64,000 nt of DNA from Thiomicrospira sp. WB1 (GCF_001507535.1 NZ_LQBN01000004.1:186001-250000), one strand, 5' to 3'; counted from the stretch's first letter, positions 18,694 to 29,848 are shown. Made by a program: numbers and translations. The notes: generated by a model from the letters alone, not told the origin.

Positions 18694-19170
18694 TCAGGCA
18701 TTTTCGGACGCATCCAGCCATTTCTTTTTGGCTTCGTCGTCCGACAAACGCGCATCTACCCAACGGGTTTCGCCATTGGGCAATGTTTCCTTCTTCCAGA
18801 AAGGCGCGTGGGTTTTGAGAAAGTCCATAATAAAATGCGCCGCTTCAAACGCCGCCTCACGATGGCGTGAGGCCACGGCCACCAGCACGATCTGGTCACA
18901 GGGACGCATCTCACCCACACGATGGATAATCAAACTGTTTTGCAAAGGCCAACGCTGGTGCGCTTTCTGACGGATGTTTTCCAATGCTTTTTCCGTCATG
19001 CCCGGATAATGCTCGAGTTCCAGTGCGGCCACATCCGCATTATCGTTAACGTCGCGCACCGTGCCCACAAAGCTGACCACCGCTCCGATGTCGCGATGCC
19101 CATCCCTTAATGCCGCAACTTCGGTACTTAGATCAAAGTCATCCAGTTGAACCCGGACCTGCTCGGACAT
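18694..19170 (-). CDS. moaE: Molybdopterin synthase catalytic subunit
   Basis: Large subunit of molybdopterin synthase, which adds two sulfurs from MoaD thiocarboxylate to the precursor. The 158-residue protein shows VSFVGTVRDVN, HRVGEMRPCDQIV, SRHREAAFEA and the active-site lysine region FWKKETL with GETRWVD. The gene starts one base after the moaD stop, as expected for the two subunits. Confidence 0.97.
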   Translation of the reverse strand: MSEQVRVQLDDFDLSTEVAALRDGHRDIGAVVSFVGTVRDVNDNADVAALELEHYPGMTEKALENIRQKAHQRWPLQNSLIIHRVGEMRPCDQIVLVAVASRHREAAFEAAHFIMDFLKTHAPFWKKETLPNGETRWVDARLSDDEAKKKWLDASENA

Positions 19171-19171
19171 C

Positions 19172-19423
19172 TCAGCCTCCCGTCACGGGCGGGAAAAAGG
19201 CGACTTCATCCCCGGCTTTGATCGGCGTGTGACGGCGTGCCATGTCCTGATTGACGGCAATCTGAACCTGGTTGCGATCACCAAGGATTTTTTCCCAGTT
19301 CTCTCCACGCTGCGATAAATGCTTTAACACACATTCGACGCGCTCGAAGCCCTCCATTGGCAGCTGCTCCTGGCTGGTCCCCAGTTCTTCACGGAAACGG
19401 GCAAAATACTGTACGGTCAACAT
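19172..19423 (-). CDS. moaD: Molybdopterin synthase sulfur carrier subunit
   Basis: An 83-residue ubiquitin-fold sulfur carrier. It ends FFPPVTGG, and the terminal Gly-Gly is the site of adenylation and thiocarboxylation. The N-terminus MLTVQYFARFREEL fits the family. It lies between moaA (15 bp upstream) and moaE (1 bp downstream). The MoeB-type activating enzyme is not in the window. Confidence 0.96.
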   Translation of the reverse strand: MLTVQYFARFREELGTSQEQLPMEGFERVECVLKHLSQRGENWEKILGDRNQVQIAVNQDMARRHTPIKAGDEVAFFPPVTGG

Positions 19424-19438
19424 TTTACTGTCCTCTTT

Positions 19439-20434
19439 CTAGCCGCCCAGAGAAACCATCTGGCGGAACTCAATGTTGTGAACGTTTTCATTAAAAAAGT
19501 GGCGTTCCGGTTTTTTTTCCATGGCTTTGACGATTAAGGCCTGTAAGTCTTCGTCCGAAATGCCATCGCGCAACGGTGTTTTCAAATCCACGGAATCTTC
19601 CTGCCCCAGGCAGAGCGCCAGAATGCCGGTTGCCGTCAATCGGACCCGGTTGCAGCTCTCGCAAAAATGATCGGAGACGGCAGAAATCACCCCGATTTTG
19701 GCCTGAGTATCCTGAATTTTAAAATTGCTTGCCGGCCCGTCGTGGCTTTGACTGGTGCACGGAATCAAATCCTTGCCCACATGATCGCGCACCCGCTGCA
19801 GGATTTTCTTTTTAGGGTAATGCTGGTCCATCATGCTGACACCGGCCGGGCCGATGGGCATGGTTTCAATAAACCGGACTTCGACCCCGTGCTCGATACC
19901 AAAATCGATCATGTCCTCGATCTCGCCATCGTTGGTGCCTTTCATCACCACCATATTGAATTTCATTGGGTTCAGGCCTGCCTCAATCCCGGCTTTGACC
20001 CCCGCCAGGACTTTGTCCAGATCGCCCCCACGGGTGATTTCCTTAAACAGCTTTGGCTTTAATGAATCAATCGAAACATTGGCCCGATGCAACCCGGCTT
20101 CTTTGAGGGCCACCGCATGCTTTGCCAGATGGTGTGCATTGGTGGATAAGGCAATCTCCTTGAGCCCCTCCAGTGGGGATATCTGAGAAATAAATCCAGG
20201 AATCCCTTTGCGGACCAGCGGTTCACCGCCGGTCACGCGTACTTTTTTAACGCCCAGGGCCACAAACGCCGTAATAATACGCGTGAGTTCATCAAAGGTC
20301 AGGTACTCGCTGTGATGCCCTTCCGGGTGGACGCCCTGCTCTGGCATACAGTACCCGCAACGGTAATTGCAGCGGTCCGTGACCGAAACCCGCAGGTACT
20401 CAATGTGTCGATCAAATGGGTCAATTAGCGCCAT
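19439..20434 (-). CDS. moaA: GTP 3',8-cyclase
   Basis: Radical S-adenosylmethionine enzyme for the first step of molybdenum cofactor synthesis. The 331-residue protein has the N-terminal cluster motif CNYRCGYC, a GGEPLVRKG glycine motif, a C-terminal second 4Fe-4S site (CESCNRVR, then ALCLG), and a terminal Gly-Gly needed for activity. It is first of the moaADE transcript, and a ModE-like box lies 23 bp before the start. MoaA feeds cofactor to SoxC, encoded next door. Confidence 0.97.
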   Translation of the reverse strand: MALIDPFDRHIEYLRVSVTDRCNYRCGYCMPEQGVHPEGHHSEYLTFDELTRIITAFVALGVKKVRVTGGEPLVRKGIPGFISQISPLEGLKEIALSTNAHHLAKHAVALKEAGLHRANVSIDSLKPKLFKEITRGGDLDKVLAGVKAGIEAGLNPMKFNMVVMKGTNDGEIEDMIDFGIEHGVEVRFIETMPIGPAGVSMMDQHYPKKKILQRVRDHVGKDLIPCTSQSHDGPASNFKIQDTQAKIGVISAVSDHFCESCNRVRLTATGILALCLGQEDSVDLKTPLRDGISDEDLQALIVKAMEKKPERHFFNENVHNIEFRQMVSLGG

Positions 20435-20456
20435 TGTGGCAATCCTTTGTCTCGCT

Positions 20457-20480
20457 CGTTATTTCCGAGTGGGAATAACG
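20457..20480. promoter_or_regulatory. ModE-like box upstream of moaA
   Basis: The outer hexamers CGTTAT and ATAACG are separated by 12 bp, the same half-sites and spacing as the Escherichia coli modA operator. It lies 23-46 bp before the moaA start, so molybdate control of cofactor synthesis is plausible. No modE gene is in the window. Confidence 0.5.
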
Positions 20481-20537
20481 GTTATTTTACGGATTTGAGG
20501 TTCAGACGCAAGTCTTGCGCCCCAGCGACAGGCAAAA

Positions 20538-20563
20538 AAAAAACCCGCCGAAGCGGGTTTTTT
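20538..20563. terminator. Intrinsic terminator after soxD
   Basis: A perfect 11-bp stem of six A plus CCCGC pairs around a CGAA loop (20549-20552), with T runs available on both strands. It lies 18 bp after the soxD stop and works for the minus-strand sox transcript. Confidence 0.85.
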
Positions 20564-20580
20564 ATACCAAACAGTATGGT

Positions 20581-21657
20581 TTACATACCGGCGTGACCCA
20601 CACCTGGTGGATCTTCGTGCAGACGCTCAGGCGTGTTGTACTGAGGCGTCCCATCTGGCAACAGACGTGCTTGAACAAAGTTCTGAATGTTGCCTTTGCC
20701 GTCACCGACCATGTAGTCAGGACAGTCAGACATACAACGTTCGTTGTGAATCACCGGACGGTGGTCACAGAAGAAGTTGCCCTGGTTCTTCATATACTTG
20801 TTCTGCTTCATCAGCAGTTCAGAGTTATAGAAGGTATCAAAGTCCAACTCAATCGGCGTTCCGTCTTCATCAAAACCAACTGGGATATAGTTGGATTGCA
20901 TGATGTAACCGGTCATGCCCATGTAACCCGCATCACCAATCGCTGGCATGTTCGGCGTCCAGAAAGGCATGGTACGGCGGATGTAGTCAAACAATGTCAC
21001 CGCATAAGGCCAGTAGTTGCCCACGGTTTTCATCGGTGCCGGATCGTCAAAGCTTGAGGTCACCAGGTTACCGTCTACGGCCAGTGGCAGGTAACCTTTG
21101 GCCCCTTCACCGAACTCACCGTGACACATACCACAGAATTGAACATACAGCTCACCGCCCTTTTCAACGGTCATGCCCACAGAAGGATCCGGCAGGTTGT
21201 TGCCGTCACCGTCCACGGTGATGTTCCAGACCTTGGTGGCTTCTTCCGCAATTGGGGTACCGAAACCATACGCTTTGAAGTCCGCATCGTTGGTGTAGTT
21301 TTTGGCAACGTTGTCATGCACTTCGGTGAAAGCGGCTGGCACTTTACACTGAGCATTCCCGTGGTTACCACCATCAATGCTGTCGTCCACTTCGAACGAG
21401 TAAGGGTTGGCCGGATCCAGCTTGGCCATCAGACCGGTACGACCGTAAGTAGCGTCTTCACCCAGGATGGCTTCGATCACTTTCGGGTCCAGGTACTTAC
21501 CATCATTCTCTTTGATGATTTCAGCGTAATTGGCAGCGTATTTGCCGTCAATCTTGTCGCCGTTGGACCCGTCGCCGCTGCCGCTCATTGCGAAGGCACT
21601 GCCAGCCGTGGCCAGAGCCACAGCGGATGCCAGTAGTGTTTGCTTAGTATTGAACAT
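20581..21657 (-). CDS. soxD: Sulfur dehydrogenase cytochrome c subunit SoxD-like
   Basis: Periplasmic c-type cytochrome that takes electrons from SoxC. The 358-residue protein has a signal peptide (residues 1-23, SAFA) and one haem site, CGMCH at 175-179. I see no second CxxCH; a later C-x3-C (RCMSDC) has no His and is not a normal haem site. Classical SoxD is dihaem, so this is a shortened or divergent form. The start overlaps the soxC stop by 14 bp. SoxD was chosen over SorB because of length and the SoxC neighbour. Confidence 0.85.
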   Translation of the reverse strand: MFNTKQTLLASAVALATAGSAFAMSGSGDGSNGDKIDGKYAANYAEIIKENDGKYLDPKVIEAILGEDATYGRTGLMAKLDPANPYSFEVDDSIDGGNHGNAQCKVPAAFTEVHDNVAKNYTNDADFKAYGFGTPIAEEATKVWNITVDGDGNNLPDPSVGMTVEKGGELYVQFCGMCHGEFGEGAKGYLPLAVDGNLVTSSFDDPAPMKTVGNYWPYAVTLFDYIRRTMPFWTPNMPAIGDAGYMGMTGYIMQSNYIPVGFDEDGTPIELDFDTFYNSELLMKQNKYMKNQGNFFCDHRPVIHNERCMSDCPDYMVGDGKGNIQNFVQARLLPDGTPQYNTPERLHEDPPGVGHAGM

Positions 21658-23005
21658 TTTCGATCATACCTCCGTTTTTGCCATCTTCCCATGGGTGAAC
21701 ACGCCAGGTCACCATTGCTGTACGGTGGTAGACGTTGTTAGTGCCTTCCAGCTCACGCATTTGTGGCATCGGTGGCTGTACATAACCTGTTTCATCGGTC
21801 ACGCGGCTCATCATAAAGGCTTCAGAACCATCCCAGTCCCATTCAACTTCGAAACGGGTCCAGGCTTTGTCCAGTACCGCTGAGGTGAAGTGCGCTTCTT
21901 TCCAGTTGCGCCCACCGTCAAAGGAGACGTCCACGTGCTTGACCTTACCGCGACCGGACCAGGCCAGACCGCGTACGAAGTACTTACCAGGTCCTTGCAT
22001 TTTGAAGTCTGGTGAAGGATAGGTAATCACGGAGTTGGCTTCCATGTACCAAGAGAAACGCTGAGCGGTGCCATCTGGCATCAGTTCAGTGTACTTGGAG
22101 GTTTCTTCACGGTGCTGTGCTGGCACATCATGCACCTGGATACGACGCAGGTATTTGACCCACATGTTGGCTTCACAACCTGGGACAACCAGACGAATTG
22201 GATAACCCTGCTCACGACGCAGTGCTTCACCGTTCTGAGCGTAGGCGATGATACAGTCATCCATCGCGATGTCCATTGGGATGGAACGCGTCAGAGCAGC
22301 CGCATCAGCGCCTTCTGGAATCAGCCACTTGGCTTCTGGCTTGATACCCGCTTCTTTCAGCAGATCAGACAGACGCACACCCGTCCACTCAACACAGGAC
22401 ATCATACCGTGTGTCCACTGGACCGAATCCAGCTGAACCCCTTTCCACTCCATCGCGCCGTTGGCCGGACACTCAGCAAAGTGGATACGGGAAACCGATG
22501 GGAAACGCTTCAGGTCGTCCATGGTAAAAATCAACGGACGTTCAACCAAGCCGTGAATCACCAGACGGTGCTCGGCCGGATCGATGGTGGGTACACCACC
22601 GTGGAAACGTTCAAAGTGCAGACCATTCGGGGTAATGATCCCGTGCAGGCTTTGCAATGGGGTCATGGTGATGGATGCCATCGCATCCGGCGTCAACCAC
22701 TCCAGGGTACGACGCTGCACTTCTTTCTCATAAGGAGAAGGCATACCATATGGGTACTTACGCACACCAAAGCCCAAAGATTTACGCGCCGCACCGTCTT
22801 GCAGCACTTCAGTCATTTCTTCTTGTCCGGCATAGGTCGAGACGGCTTTCTTCGGGTCATACTGACCGCCTTCCGCCGCTGACGCCGCCTTGGTGAAAAG
22901 CACACCACCGGCTACGGCTGCACTGCCTTTCAAAAAGGCACGACGACCCTGCTCACGGCTCTCGTCGGTTTGCACAGCAACCTTTTCAACGATTTTGTCT
23001 GTCAT
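21644..23005 (-). CDS. soxC: Sulfite dehydrogenase/sulfane dehydrogenase subunit SoxC
   Basis: Molybdopterin enzyme of the sulfite oxidase family that, with SoxD, oxidises the sulfane sulfur on SoxYZ in the periplasm. Residues 21-27 (RRAFLKG) start a twin-arginine signal, as needed for export of a folded cofactor enzyme. The Mo-ligand cysteine is Cys179 in FAECPANGA. The oxidoreductase core is followed by the Ig-like dimer domain. The ATG at 23005 has AAGGAGC at ideal spacing; an upstream in-frame start at 23050 lacks one. Length 453 residues. SoxXAYZB are not in the window. Confidence 0.93.
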   Translation of the reverse strand: MTDKIVEKVAVQTDESREQGRRAFLKGSAAVAGGVLFTKAASAAEGGQYDPKKAVSTYAGQEEMTEVLQDGAARKSLGFGVRKYPYGMPSPYEKEVQRRTLEWLTPDAMASITMTPLQSLHGIITPNGLHFERFHGGVPTIDPAEHRLVIHGLVERPLIFTMDDLKRFPSVSRIHFAECPANGAMEWKGVQLDSVQWTHGMMSCVEWTGVRLSDLLKEAGIKPEAKWLIPEGADAAALTRSIPMDIAMDDCIIAYAQNGEALRREQGYPIRLVVPGCEANMWVKYLRRIQVHDVPAQHREETSKYTELMPDGTAQRFSWYMEANSVITYPSPDFKMQGPGKYFVRGLAWSGRGKVKHVDVSFDGGRNWKEAHFTSAVLDKAWTRFEVEWDWDGSEAFMMSRVTDETGYVQPPMPQMRELEGTNNVYHRTAMVTWRVHPWEDGKNGGMIENVQY

Positions 23006-23128
23006 GATTTGCTCCTTGATTGACAACTGAACCAGCTGCCTCAATTTCAAGAGTTTATTGTTTAAAAGCTTTTTTATTTATTCAGCGCCACCAGCAACCA
23101 GCGACGCGCAGCACATTGCTAACCCGTA

Positions 23129-23157
23129 ATAATATGTTTTCCCCGGGTCAAGATCAA
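23129..23157 (-). promoter_or_regulatory. Predicted soxCD promoter
   Basis: On the minus strand, TTGATC and TATTAT are separated by 17 bp. The leader to soxC would be about 115 nt. The rest of the 263-bp gap is AT-rich with no other clear signal. Confidence 0.5.
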
Positions 23158-23268
23158 GTTTTCCCCCTGCTAAAATTAGAACTTGCTTATATAAATTTTT
23201 TATGGGGAAGCCACCTCAGTCTATTGAGTTTACTTATTGTAGGGATTTTGCAACCCTCCCCAGTGCGC

Positions 23269-23715
23269 TTACGCCTCATGCATTCGCTGGCAAACGGGCC
23301 CGCTTTTAGGGTGTTCAATGTCTTCGGCCACCTGATGCAAAAACTGCTGCAATTCCTCAATCGACAACACCGACAGCAACTTGTTCATAATCGCCGGGTC
23401 AATCGCCACGGTGGTGTAGTCCCCGGTACTGAGCTGAACTTGCACCCCACTGACATCGGCTTGGGCCCCGACCTCATTGCCTTCGATCAGAGCGGCCTGA
23501 TCTTCAAAGAACCGCTGATCGTACAAGGCTTCGACCTCATCCATCTGCTCGGGCGTCAGCGCTTGGCCGACCTGCACTTCGCACACACTCTCTTCGCCGG
23601 TTTCGGCCACGGCCATGACCTGTGCCGCAATGCCGCGCTCGGTCAACTGGTCGGCAAAACTTTGCGCCAGCGCCTGATCGAAAAACACATAATCAAAGGT
23701 ATCCATGTCACTCAT
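23269..23715 (-). CDS. Conserved-looking acidic protein of unknown function
   Basis: A 148-residue acidic soluble protein without a signal or a motif I know. The ATG at 23715 has AAGGG 5-8 bases upstream; a GTG seven codons earlier is in frame but less well placed. The N-terminal ~75 residues look like an alternating alpha/beta domain and the C-terminal part is helical (IEELQQFLHQVAEDI). It is alone on the minus strand between soxC and the divergent hemB. Confidence 0.7.
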   Translation of the reverse strand: MSDMDTFDYVFFDQALAQSFADQLTERGIAAQVMAVAETGEESVCEVQVGQALTPEQMDEVEALYDQRFFEDQAALIEGNEVGAQADVSGVQVQLSTGDYTTVAIDPAIMNKLLSVLSIEELQQFLHQVAEDIEHPKSGPVCQRMHEA

Positions 23716-23766
23716 TGCATCGCCCTTCGCTTTCACCCAAAAGGCCCAATTTTAACCCAACCTCTT

Positions 23767-23778
23767 ACCAGGCCTGGT
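23767..23778. repeat. ACCAGGCCTGGT palindrome in a divergent promoter region
   Basis: Full copy between two divergently transcribed genes, 9 bp before the predicted hemB -35. A terminator role is unlikely here. Confidence 0.8.
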
Positions 23779-23786
23779 CAGTTTTA

Positions 23787-25715
<1,929 letters not shown>

Positions 25716-25797
25716 AACCGCCCCGACGTTGGCAAAACGACGTCGGTCATCAAACATGCGTTGGCGATCCATCCGCGACACCCGATAAGGAGAGCCC

Positions 25798-27057
25798 ATG
25801 ACCGAGTTTCAACAACTGTTTTATCCCTTAGGCGTTGCCCTGGCCATCGGCTTGCTGATCGGGACCGAACGCGGTTGGCAGAACCGGGAAACCCGTGAAG
25901 GGGGGCGCATTGCCGGGGTTCGCACTTTTGGGCTGGTCGGCCTGCTGGGCGGTCTGCTGGCGGTGGCCGACCTGGGACACTGGGTAATCGGGCTAGCGTT
26001 TGTGGCCCTGGCCGCCGTCATGACCAGTGTCTACGCGCTCAATCTGCGTCAGGGCGATGACGTCGGCATCACCACTCTCATCGCCACACTGGTGACCTTT
26101 TCCCTTGGGGTGCTGGCCGGAACGGGGCAGTTTTTGCTCGCAGGTGCCACGGCCGTGGTGGTCACGCTTCTGCTGACGCATAAGCCCTTGCTGCATCACG
26201 GGCTGACTCGCCTCGAATCCAAAGAACTGCACGCCGCCCTGAAACTCCTGCTGATTTCCGTGGTGCTGTTACCGATTCTGCCCGATCAGGGCTATGGCCC
26301 CTACCAGGCGCTCAACCCCTATGAAATCTGGTGGATGGTGGTGGTGATTGCGGCCATTTCGTTTGTCGGTTACAGCGCCATCAAGATTGGCGGCCCCCGC
26401 AAAGGCGCGGTGTTTACGGGCGTATTTGGCGGCCTGGCCGCGTCCACCGCGGTCACCCTCCACTTTTCACGCCTGACCCGGACCCACCCGGAAATGGGCC
26501 CCATGCTCGCCACCGGCATCCTGATTGCCTGCGGCACCATGTTCCCACGCATGTTGCTGGTCGCCTCGGCACTGAGCCCGGTCCTCTTCTACCCATTAAT
26601 GCTGCCAGCGCTGATCATGGCCGTGCTCACCTATGTCCCGGCCCTGATTTACTGGCGGCATCAGGCCCATGCCAACCCGGTTCAGGCCACCCCCTTGAAG
26701 AACCCACTGGAACTGAAAACAGCGTTACTGTTTGGGGCATTGCTCACCGCCGTGATGTTGCTGGGACAGACCCTACGTGATTGGTTTGGCGATGCCGGCA
26801 TTCTGGCGCTGGCGGCGGCATCGGGCGTGGCCGATGTGGACGCGATCACACTGTCATTGGCACGCATGAGTCACGATGAGCTGGCCGCCCGTATCGCCGT
26901 CACCGGTATTGTGATCGCGGCCAGTGTGAACAATGTGATCAAAGGCAGCATGGCCGCCAGCATCGGGGGCAAACAGATGCTGACGCAGGTGGCGCTGCCT
27001 TTGTGGTTCAGCGCCGGCGTCGGCCTGATCACGACCTGGTTCTGGGTCTGGGTTTAA
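25798..27057 (+). CDS. MgtC/SapB and DUF4010 membrane protein
   Basis: A 419-residue inner-membrane protein with about twelve hydrophobic segments. The N-terminal ~150 residues have the MgtC/SapB pattern (ALAIGLLIGTERGW, RTFGLVGLLGG). The remainder matches DUF4010 (IKIGGPRKGAVFTGVFGG, GVADVDAITLS, NNVIKG). The function of this architecture is unknown; MgtC relatives modulate Mg homeostasis or ATP synthase. It starts about 80 bp after aroE and overlaps the convergent carbonic anhydrase-like gene by four bases. Confidence 0.9.
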   Translation: MTEFQQLFYPLGVALAIGLLIGTERGWQNRETREGGRIAGVRTFGLVGLLGGLLAVADLGHWVIGLAFVALAAVMTSVYALNLRQGDDVGITTLIATLVTFSLGVLAGTGQFLLAGATAVVVTLLLTHKPLLHHGLTRLESKELHAALKLLLISVVLLPILPDQGYGPYQALNPYEIWWMVVVIAAISFVGYSAIKIGGPRKGAVFTGVFGGLAASTAVTLHFSRLTRTHPEMGPMLATGILIACGTMFPRMLLVASALSPVLFYPLMLPALIMAVLTYVPALIYWRHQAHANPVQATPLKNPLELKTALLFGALLTAVMLLGQTLRDWFGDAGILALAAASGVADVDAITLSLARMSHDELAARIAVTGIVIAASVNNVIKGSMAASIGGKQMLTQVALPLWFSAGVGLITTWFWVWV

Positions 27058-27602
27058 TCCGACTGCGCATCCTGCTCGGCGTACGTATTTTTTAAGCGAA
27101 CGTAATGCTGAGCGGAGTAGGTCAGAAAAGCTTTTTCTTCCTCTGTCAGAGGGCGAATCTGCTTGACCGGTGAGCCCAGATACAGATGGCCGGATGCCAA
27201 TTCCTTGTTAGGCGGCACCAGAGAGTTGGCGCCGATCATCACCTGCGACCGGATCACGGCGTTGTCCAATACCACCGATCCCATCCCAATCAGGCACTGA
27301 TCTTCGATCATGCAGCCATGCAACACCACATTGTGCCCCACGGTCACGTCCTCGCCCACCAGGCACTGTGAACCTTTGGTCATATCGGAGCTGTGCGTGG
27401 TGTGACAGACACAGCCATCCTGAATATTGGAGCGGGCACCGATGCGAATGGCATTGACGTCCCCGCGCAGGGTCGCATTGGGCCAGACACTGACGTCCTC
27501 ACCCAGTTCACAGTCGCCGATCACCACGGCCGAGGCATCCACCCAGGCCGTTGTCGCCAAAGACGGCGTAAACGTTTTAAAACGTCGCAGTTTTTTTGTC
27601 AT
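27054..27602 (-). CDS. Gamma carbonic anhydrase family protein (YrdA/PaaY-like)
   Basis: A 182-residue left-handed beta-helix hexapeptide-repeat protein. Metal ligands of the family are visible as the histidines in CHTTHS and VGHNVVLHGC. YrdA-type proteins bind zinc as trimers, and few are proven carbonic anhydrases, so activity is uncertain. It is convergent with the DUF4010 gene and shares four bases with its 3' end. A carbon-fixing host would make a hydratase role attractive, but that is inference. Confidence 0.9.
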   Translation of the reverse strand: MTKKLRRFKTFTPSLATTAWVDASAVVIGDCELGEDVSVWPNATLRGDVNAIRIGARSNIQDGCVCHTTHSSDMTKGSQCLVGEDVTVGHNVVLHGCMIEDQCLIGMGSVVLDNAVIRSQVMIGANSLVPPNKELASGHLYLGSPVKQIRPLTEEEKAFLTYSAQHYVRLKNTYAEQDAQSD

Positions 27603-27728
27603 CCTATCCTCTCTGTTTGTTGACGCGGTTTGAGTCCACTTAAGTGTTGCAGGATTTTTGGGAATTGTTGCCGGTTCAGCGTGGTACGCTAAACGTGTTT
27701 CGTCATTATACGCTCAGGAGTTGACACG

Positions 27729-28253
27729 ATGCCATCCACTGCACACGCCCTTAAATGGATTCAAATCAGTCTTTTGGTTCTGGCCATGGGCTGGGCTCTT
27801 ATTTTTTCTCAACCGCTTATCGCGGCCCCACTTACTAATCAAACCGCTTTAAACAACGTTGAGCATGTCAAAGCGATTTACGATGTGCGAAAAAGTCATC
27901 CGACCTCGCTTTTGGGTTACCTCAAAGCCATTGAAACCAATGTCACCAACCTGAAGAAGGAAGGGGTCTCCTTTGATCTTCAGATGATTTTTATTTCCAA
28001 GGCTGTGACGTTCATTACCACCGAGCCGGAAGAAACCTTGGCAATGGAACACGGTGAAACGCTCGAGCAGATCGCACAACAGATTGCCCGTTTGCAATCA
28101 CTGGGCATCCAAATGGAAGCCTGCGGTGGTGCCACGGCTTACTTCAATGTTGATAATGAAACCCTACTCCCTGGCATTGACCCGGTGCGTTCAGGCTTTA
28201 TTTCTCTGATGGGCTGGCAGGCAAAAGGCTATGGGCTGATCACGGTTTACTAG
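27729..28253 (+). CDS. Exported DsrE/DsrF-like protein
   Basis: A 174-residue protein with an N-terminal hydrophobic signal segment (about 13-33, ending near LIAA) and a DsrE-like domain. It has one conserved-type cysteine in MEACGGAT, at the position that carries sulfur in many DsrE-fold proteins. It may be a periplasmic sulfur carrier; the cytoplasmic DsrEFH role does not apply. AGGAG lies eight bases before the ATG. It stands alone with a bidirectional terminator after it. Confidence 0.82.
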   Translation: MPSTAHALKWIQISLLVLAMGWALIFSQPLIAAPLTNQTALNNVEHVKAIYDVRKSHPTSLLGYLKAIETNVTNLKKEGVSFDLQMIFISKAVTFITTEPEETLAMEHGETLEQIAQQIARLQSLGIQMEACGGATAYFNVDNETLLPGIDPVRSGFISLMGWQAKGYGLITVY

Positions 28254-28264
28254 ACGTCTGAACG

Positions 28265-28293
28265 TAAAAAGGCCGTGCATGAGCACGGCCTTT
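28265..28293. terminator. Bidirectional intrinsic terminator
   Basis: GGCCGTGC and GCACGGCC pair around ATGA. T runs follow on both strands (five on the minus strand, three on the plus). It serves the DsrE-like gene and the convergent gor gene. Confidence 0.85.
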
Positions 28294-28324
28294 GGGGCTA
28301 GAAACCAGCTTGCCGCCAAGCGCT

Positions 28325-29695
28325 TTATTTCAAAATCATCGGGCGCATGGTCACCAACTCTTCGGACGAGGTCGGATGAATGGCGATGGTGGCGTCCAAA
28401 TCGGCTTTGGTCGCCCCCATCTGTACCGCCACGGCGAAGCCCTGGAGCATTTCATCCGCCCCTTCACCGACCACATGCAGGCCGACCACCGTCTGTTCTT
28501 CGCCCACACAGACCAGTTTCAACGCGGTTTTCACCTGATGAGCAGTGAACGCATTACGCATCGGCGTAAAGATGGACGTATACACCTCCACATTGTCATG
28601 GCCGTATTGCGCTCGCGCTTCGTGCTCCGGCAAACCAATCGTTCCCACAGGCGGGTGAGAAAAAATAACGGTTGGCACTTTCGATAAATCCATTTTCAAG
28701 CCCGGCTGGTTGTTGTACAGCCGCTCGGCCAGATAACGCCCGGCCCGGATCGCCACCGGTGTCAGTTGCGCCTGCCCGGTCACATCGCCAATGGCATAGA
28801 TGTTAGGGACTGCGGTCTGGTGATAATCATCTACCTCAAGGTAGCCTTTGCCGTTGACGCTCAAGCCGACGTTTTCCAACCCCAGGGGTTCGGTCACCGT
28901 TTCCCGCCCTACGGCCCAGATCACTTGATCAAAGCCTTCTAGGTGCTGACCGTCTTCGGATTCCACAATCAGGGTTCCGTCTTCGGCTTTTTGCAGTTTT
29001 TTGACTTTAAAATGATATTCCTTATGAACCCCGCTTTCGATCATGGCGTCGGTCAGGGTCTCCCGAATCATGTCATCGAATCCGCGCAACACCAGATCTT
29101 TCCGGCTCAACAGCGACACATCCGTTCCCAGTGCCTGCAACACCCCGGCGATTTCCACCGCGATGTAGCCGCTGCCAATCACCGCGACTTTCTTAGGCTG
29201 CTCTTTCAACGCAAAGAAGCCGTCAGAGGTGATGCCCAGTTCCGCATTTTCGGTTTCATTGGGAATCAGCGGTTTGCCACCGGGTGCGACCACAATGGTT
29301 TCAGCCGTGAAATGACGGCCATCGACTTCGATGGTGTGAGCGTCCACAAAGCGCCCCCACCCTTCAAGGACATCAATGCCCAGTTCATCGAAGTAACCTG
29401 CATACCATTCGGTGATATTGCCAATCAGGGTTTCACGCTGCTCAACCAGTTTTCCCCAGTCAAACCCTTTTTGTTCCACGTGGAACCCAAAATCCGGCGC
29501 ATCGCGTAAGGCTTCGGCAATGTGGGAGCCGAACCACATCACTTTTTTGGGCACGCAACCGACGTTGACGCAGGTGCCACCCATTTTCTTGGCTTCAACC
29601 ACCGCGCACTTTTTGCCATATTCCACCGCGCGTTCCACCACTGAAAGGCCACCACTGCCGCCACCGATGGCGATCACATCATAATCGTATTGCAT
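28325..29695 (-). CDS. gor: Glutathione-disulfide reductase
   Basis: FAD and NADPH enzyme that regenerates glutathione in the cytoplasm. The 456-residue protein has the FAD motif IGGGSGGLS, the redox pair Cys42/Cys47 in GGTCVNVGC, a second nucleotide motif GSGYIAVE, and the C-terminal catalytic [10 protein letters not shown]. The ATG at 29695 is preceded by AGGGAG; a GTG two codons earlier is less well spaced. The upstream neighbour is a glutaredoxin-fused peroxiredoxin that would consume glutathione. Confidence 0.94.
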   Translation of the reverse strand: MQYDYDVIAIGGGSGGLSVVERAVEYGKKCAVVEAKKMGGTCVNVGCVPKKVMWFGSHIAEALRDAPDFGFHVEQKGFDWGKLVEQRETLIGNITEWYAGYFDELGIDVLEGWGRFVDAHTIEVDGRHFTAETIVVAPGGKPLIPNETENAELGITSDGFFALKEQPKKVAVIGSGYIAVEIAGVLQALGTDVSLLSRKDLVLRGFDDMIRETLTDAMIESGVHKEYHFKVKKLQKAEDGTLIVESEDGQHLEGFDQVIWAVGRETVTEPLGLENVGLSVNGKGYLEVDDYHQTAVPNIYAIGDVTGQAQLTPVAIRAGRYLAERLYNNQPGLKMDLSKVPTVIFSHPPVGTIGLPEHEARAQYGHDNVEVYTSIFTPMRNAFTAHQVKTALKLVCVGEEQTVVGLHVVGEGADEMLQGFAVAVQMGATKADLDATIAIHPTSSEELVTMRPMILK

Positions 29696-29713
29696 ACTCA
29701 CTCCCTATTTTTT

Positions 29714-29725
29714 ACCAGGCCTGGT
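29714..29725. repeat. ACCAGGCCTGGT palindrome just upstream of gor
   Basis: Full copy with a six-T left flank, 19 bp before the gor start and after the terminator of the hybrid peroxiredoxin. It is thus in a gor leader or promoter position. Confidence 0.8.
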
Positions 29726-29817
29726 TCTCTCAAAACCCAGCCGGTCTTTGTTGTTTGCTGGCAGTGCTTTTAAACCAAACAATGCTCGTCAAACCCTGTC
29801 AGCAAACAGCAAAGATG

Positions 29818-29841
29818 AAAAAAGCGGCCAATTGGCCGCTT
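29818..29841 (-). terminator. Intrinsic terminator after the hybrid peroxiredoxin
   Basis: The perfect 20-bp palindrome AAGCGGCC-AATT-GGCCGCTT (29822-29841) is followed by six T on the minus strand. A second hairpin precedes it. Confidence 0.85.
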
Positions 29842-29848
29842 ATCAAAT

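Noticed and set aside
20435-20580. Molybdenum-cofactor riboswitch upstream of moaA
   Set aside because: The leader is too short and lacks a multi-helix fold; only the ModE-like repeat is evident.
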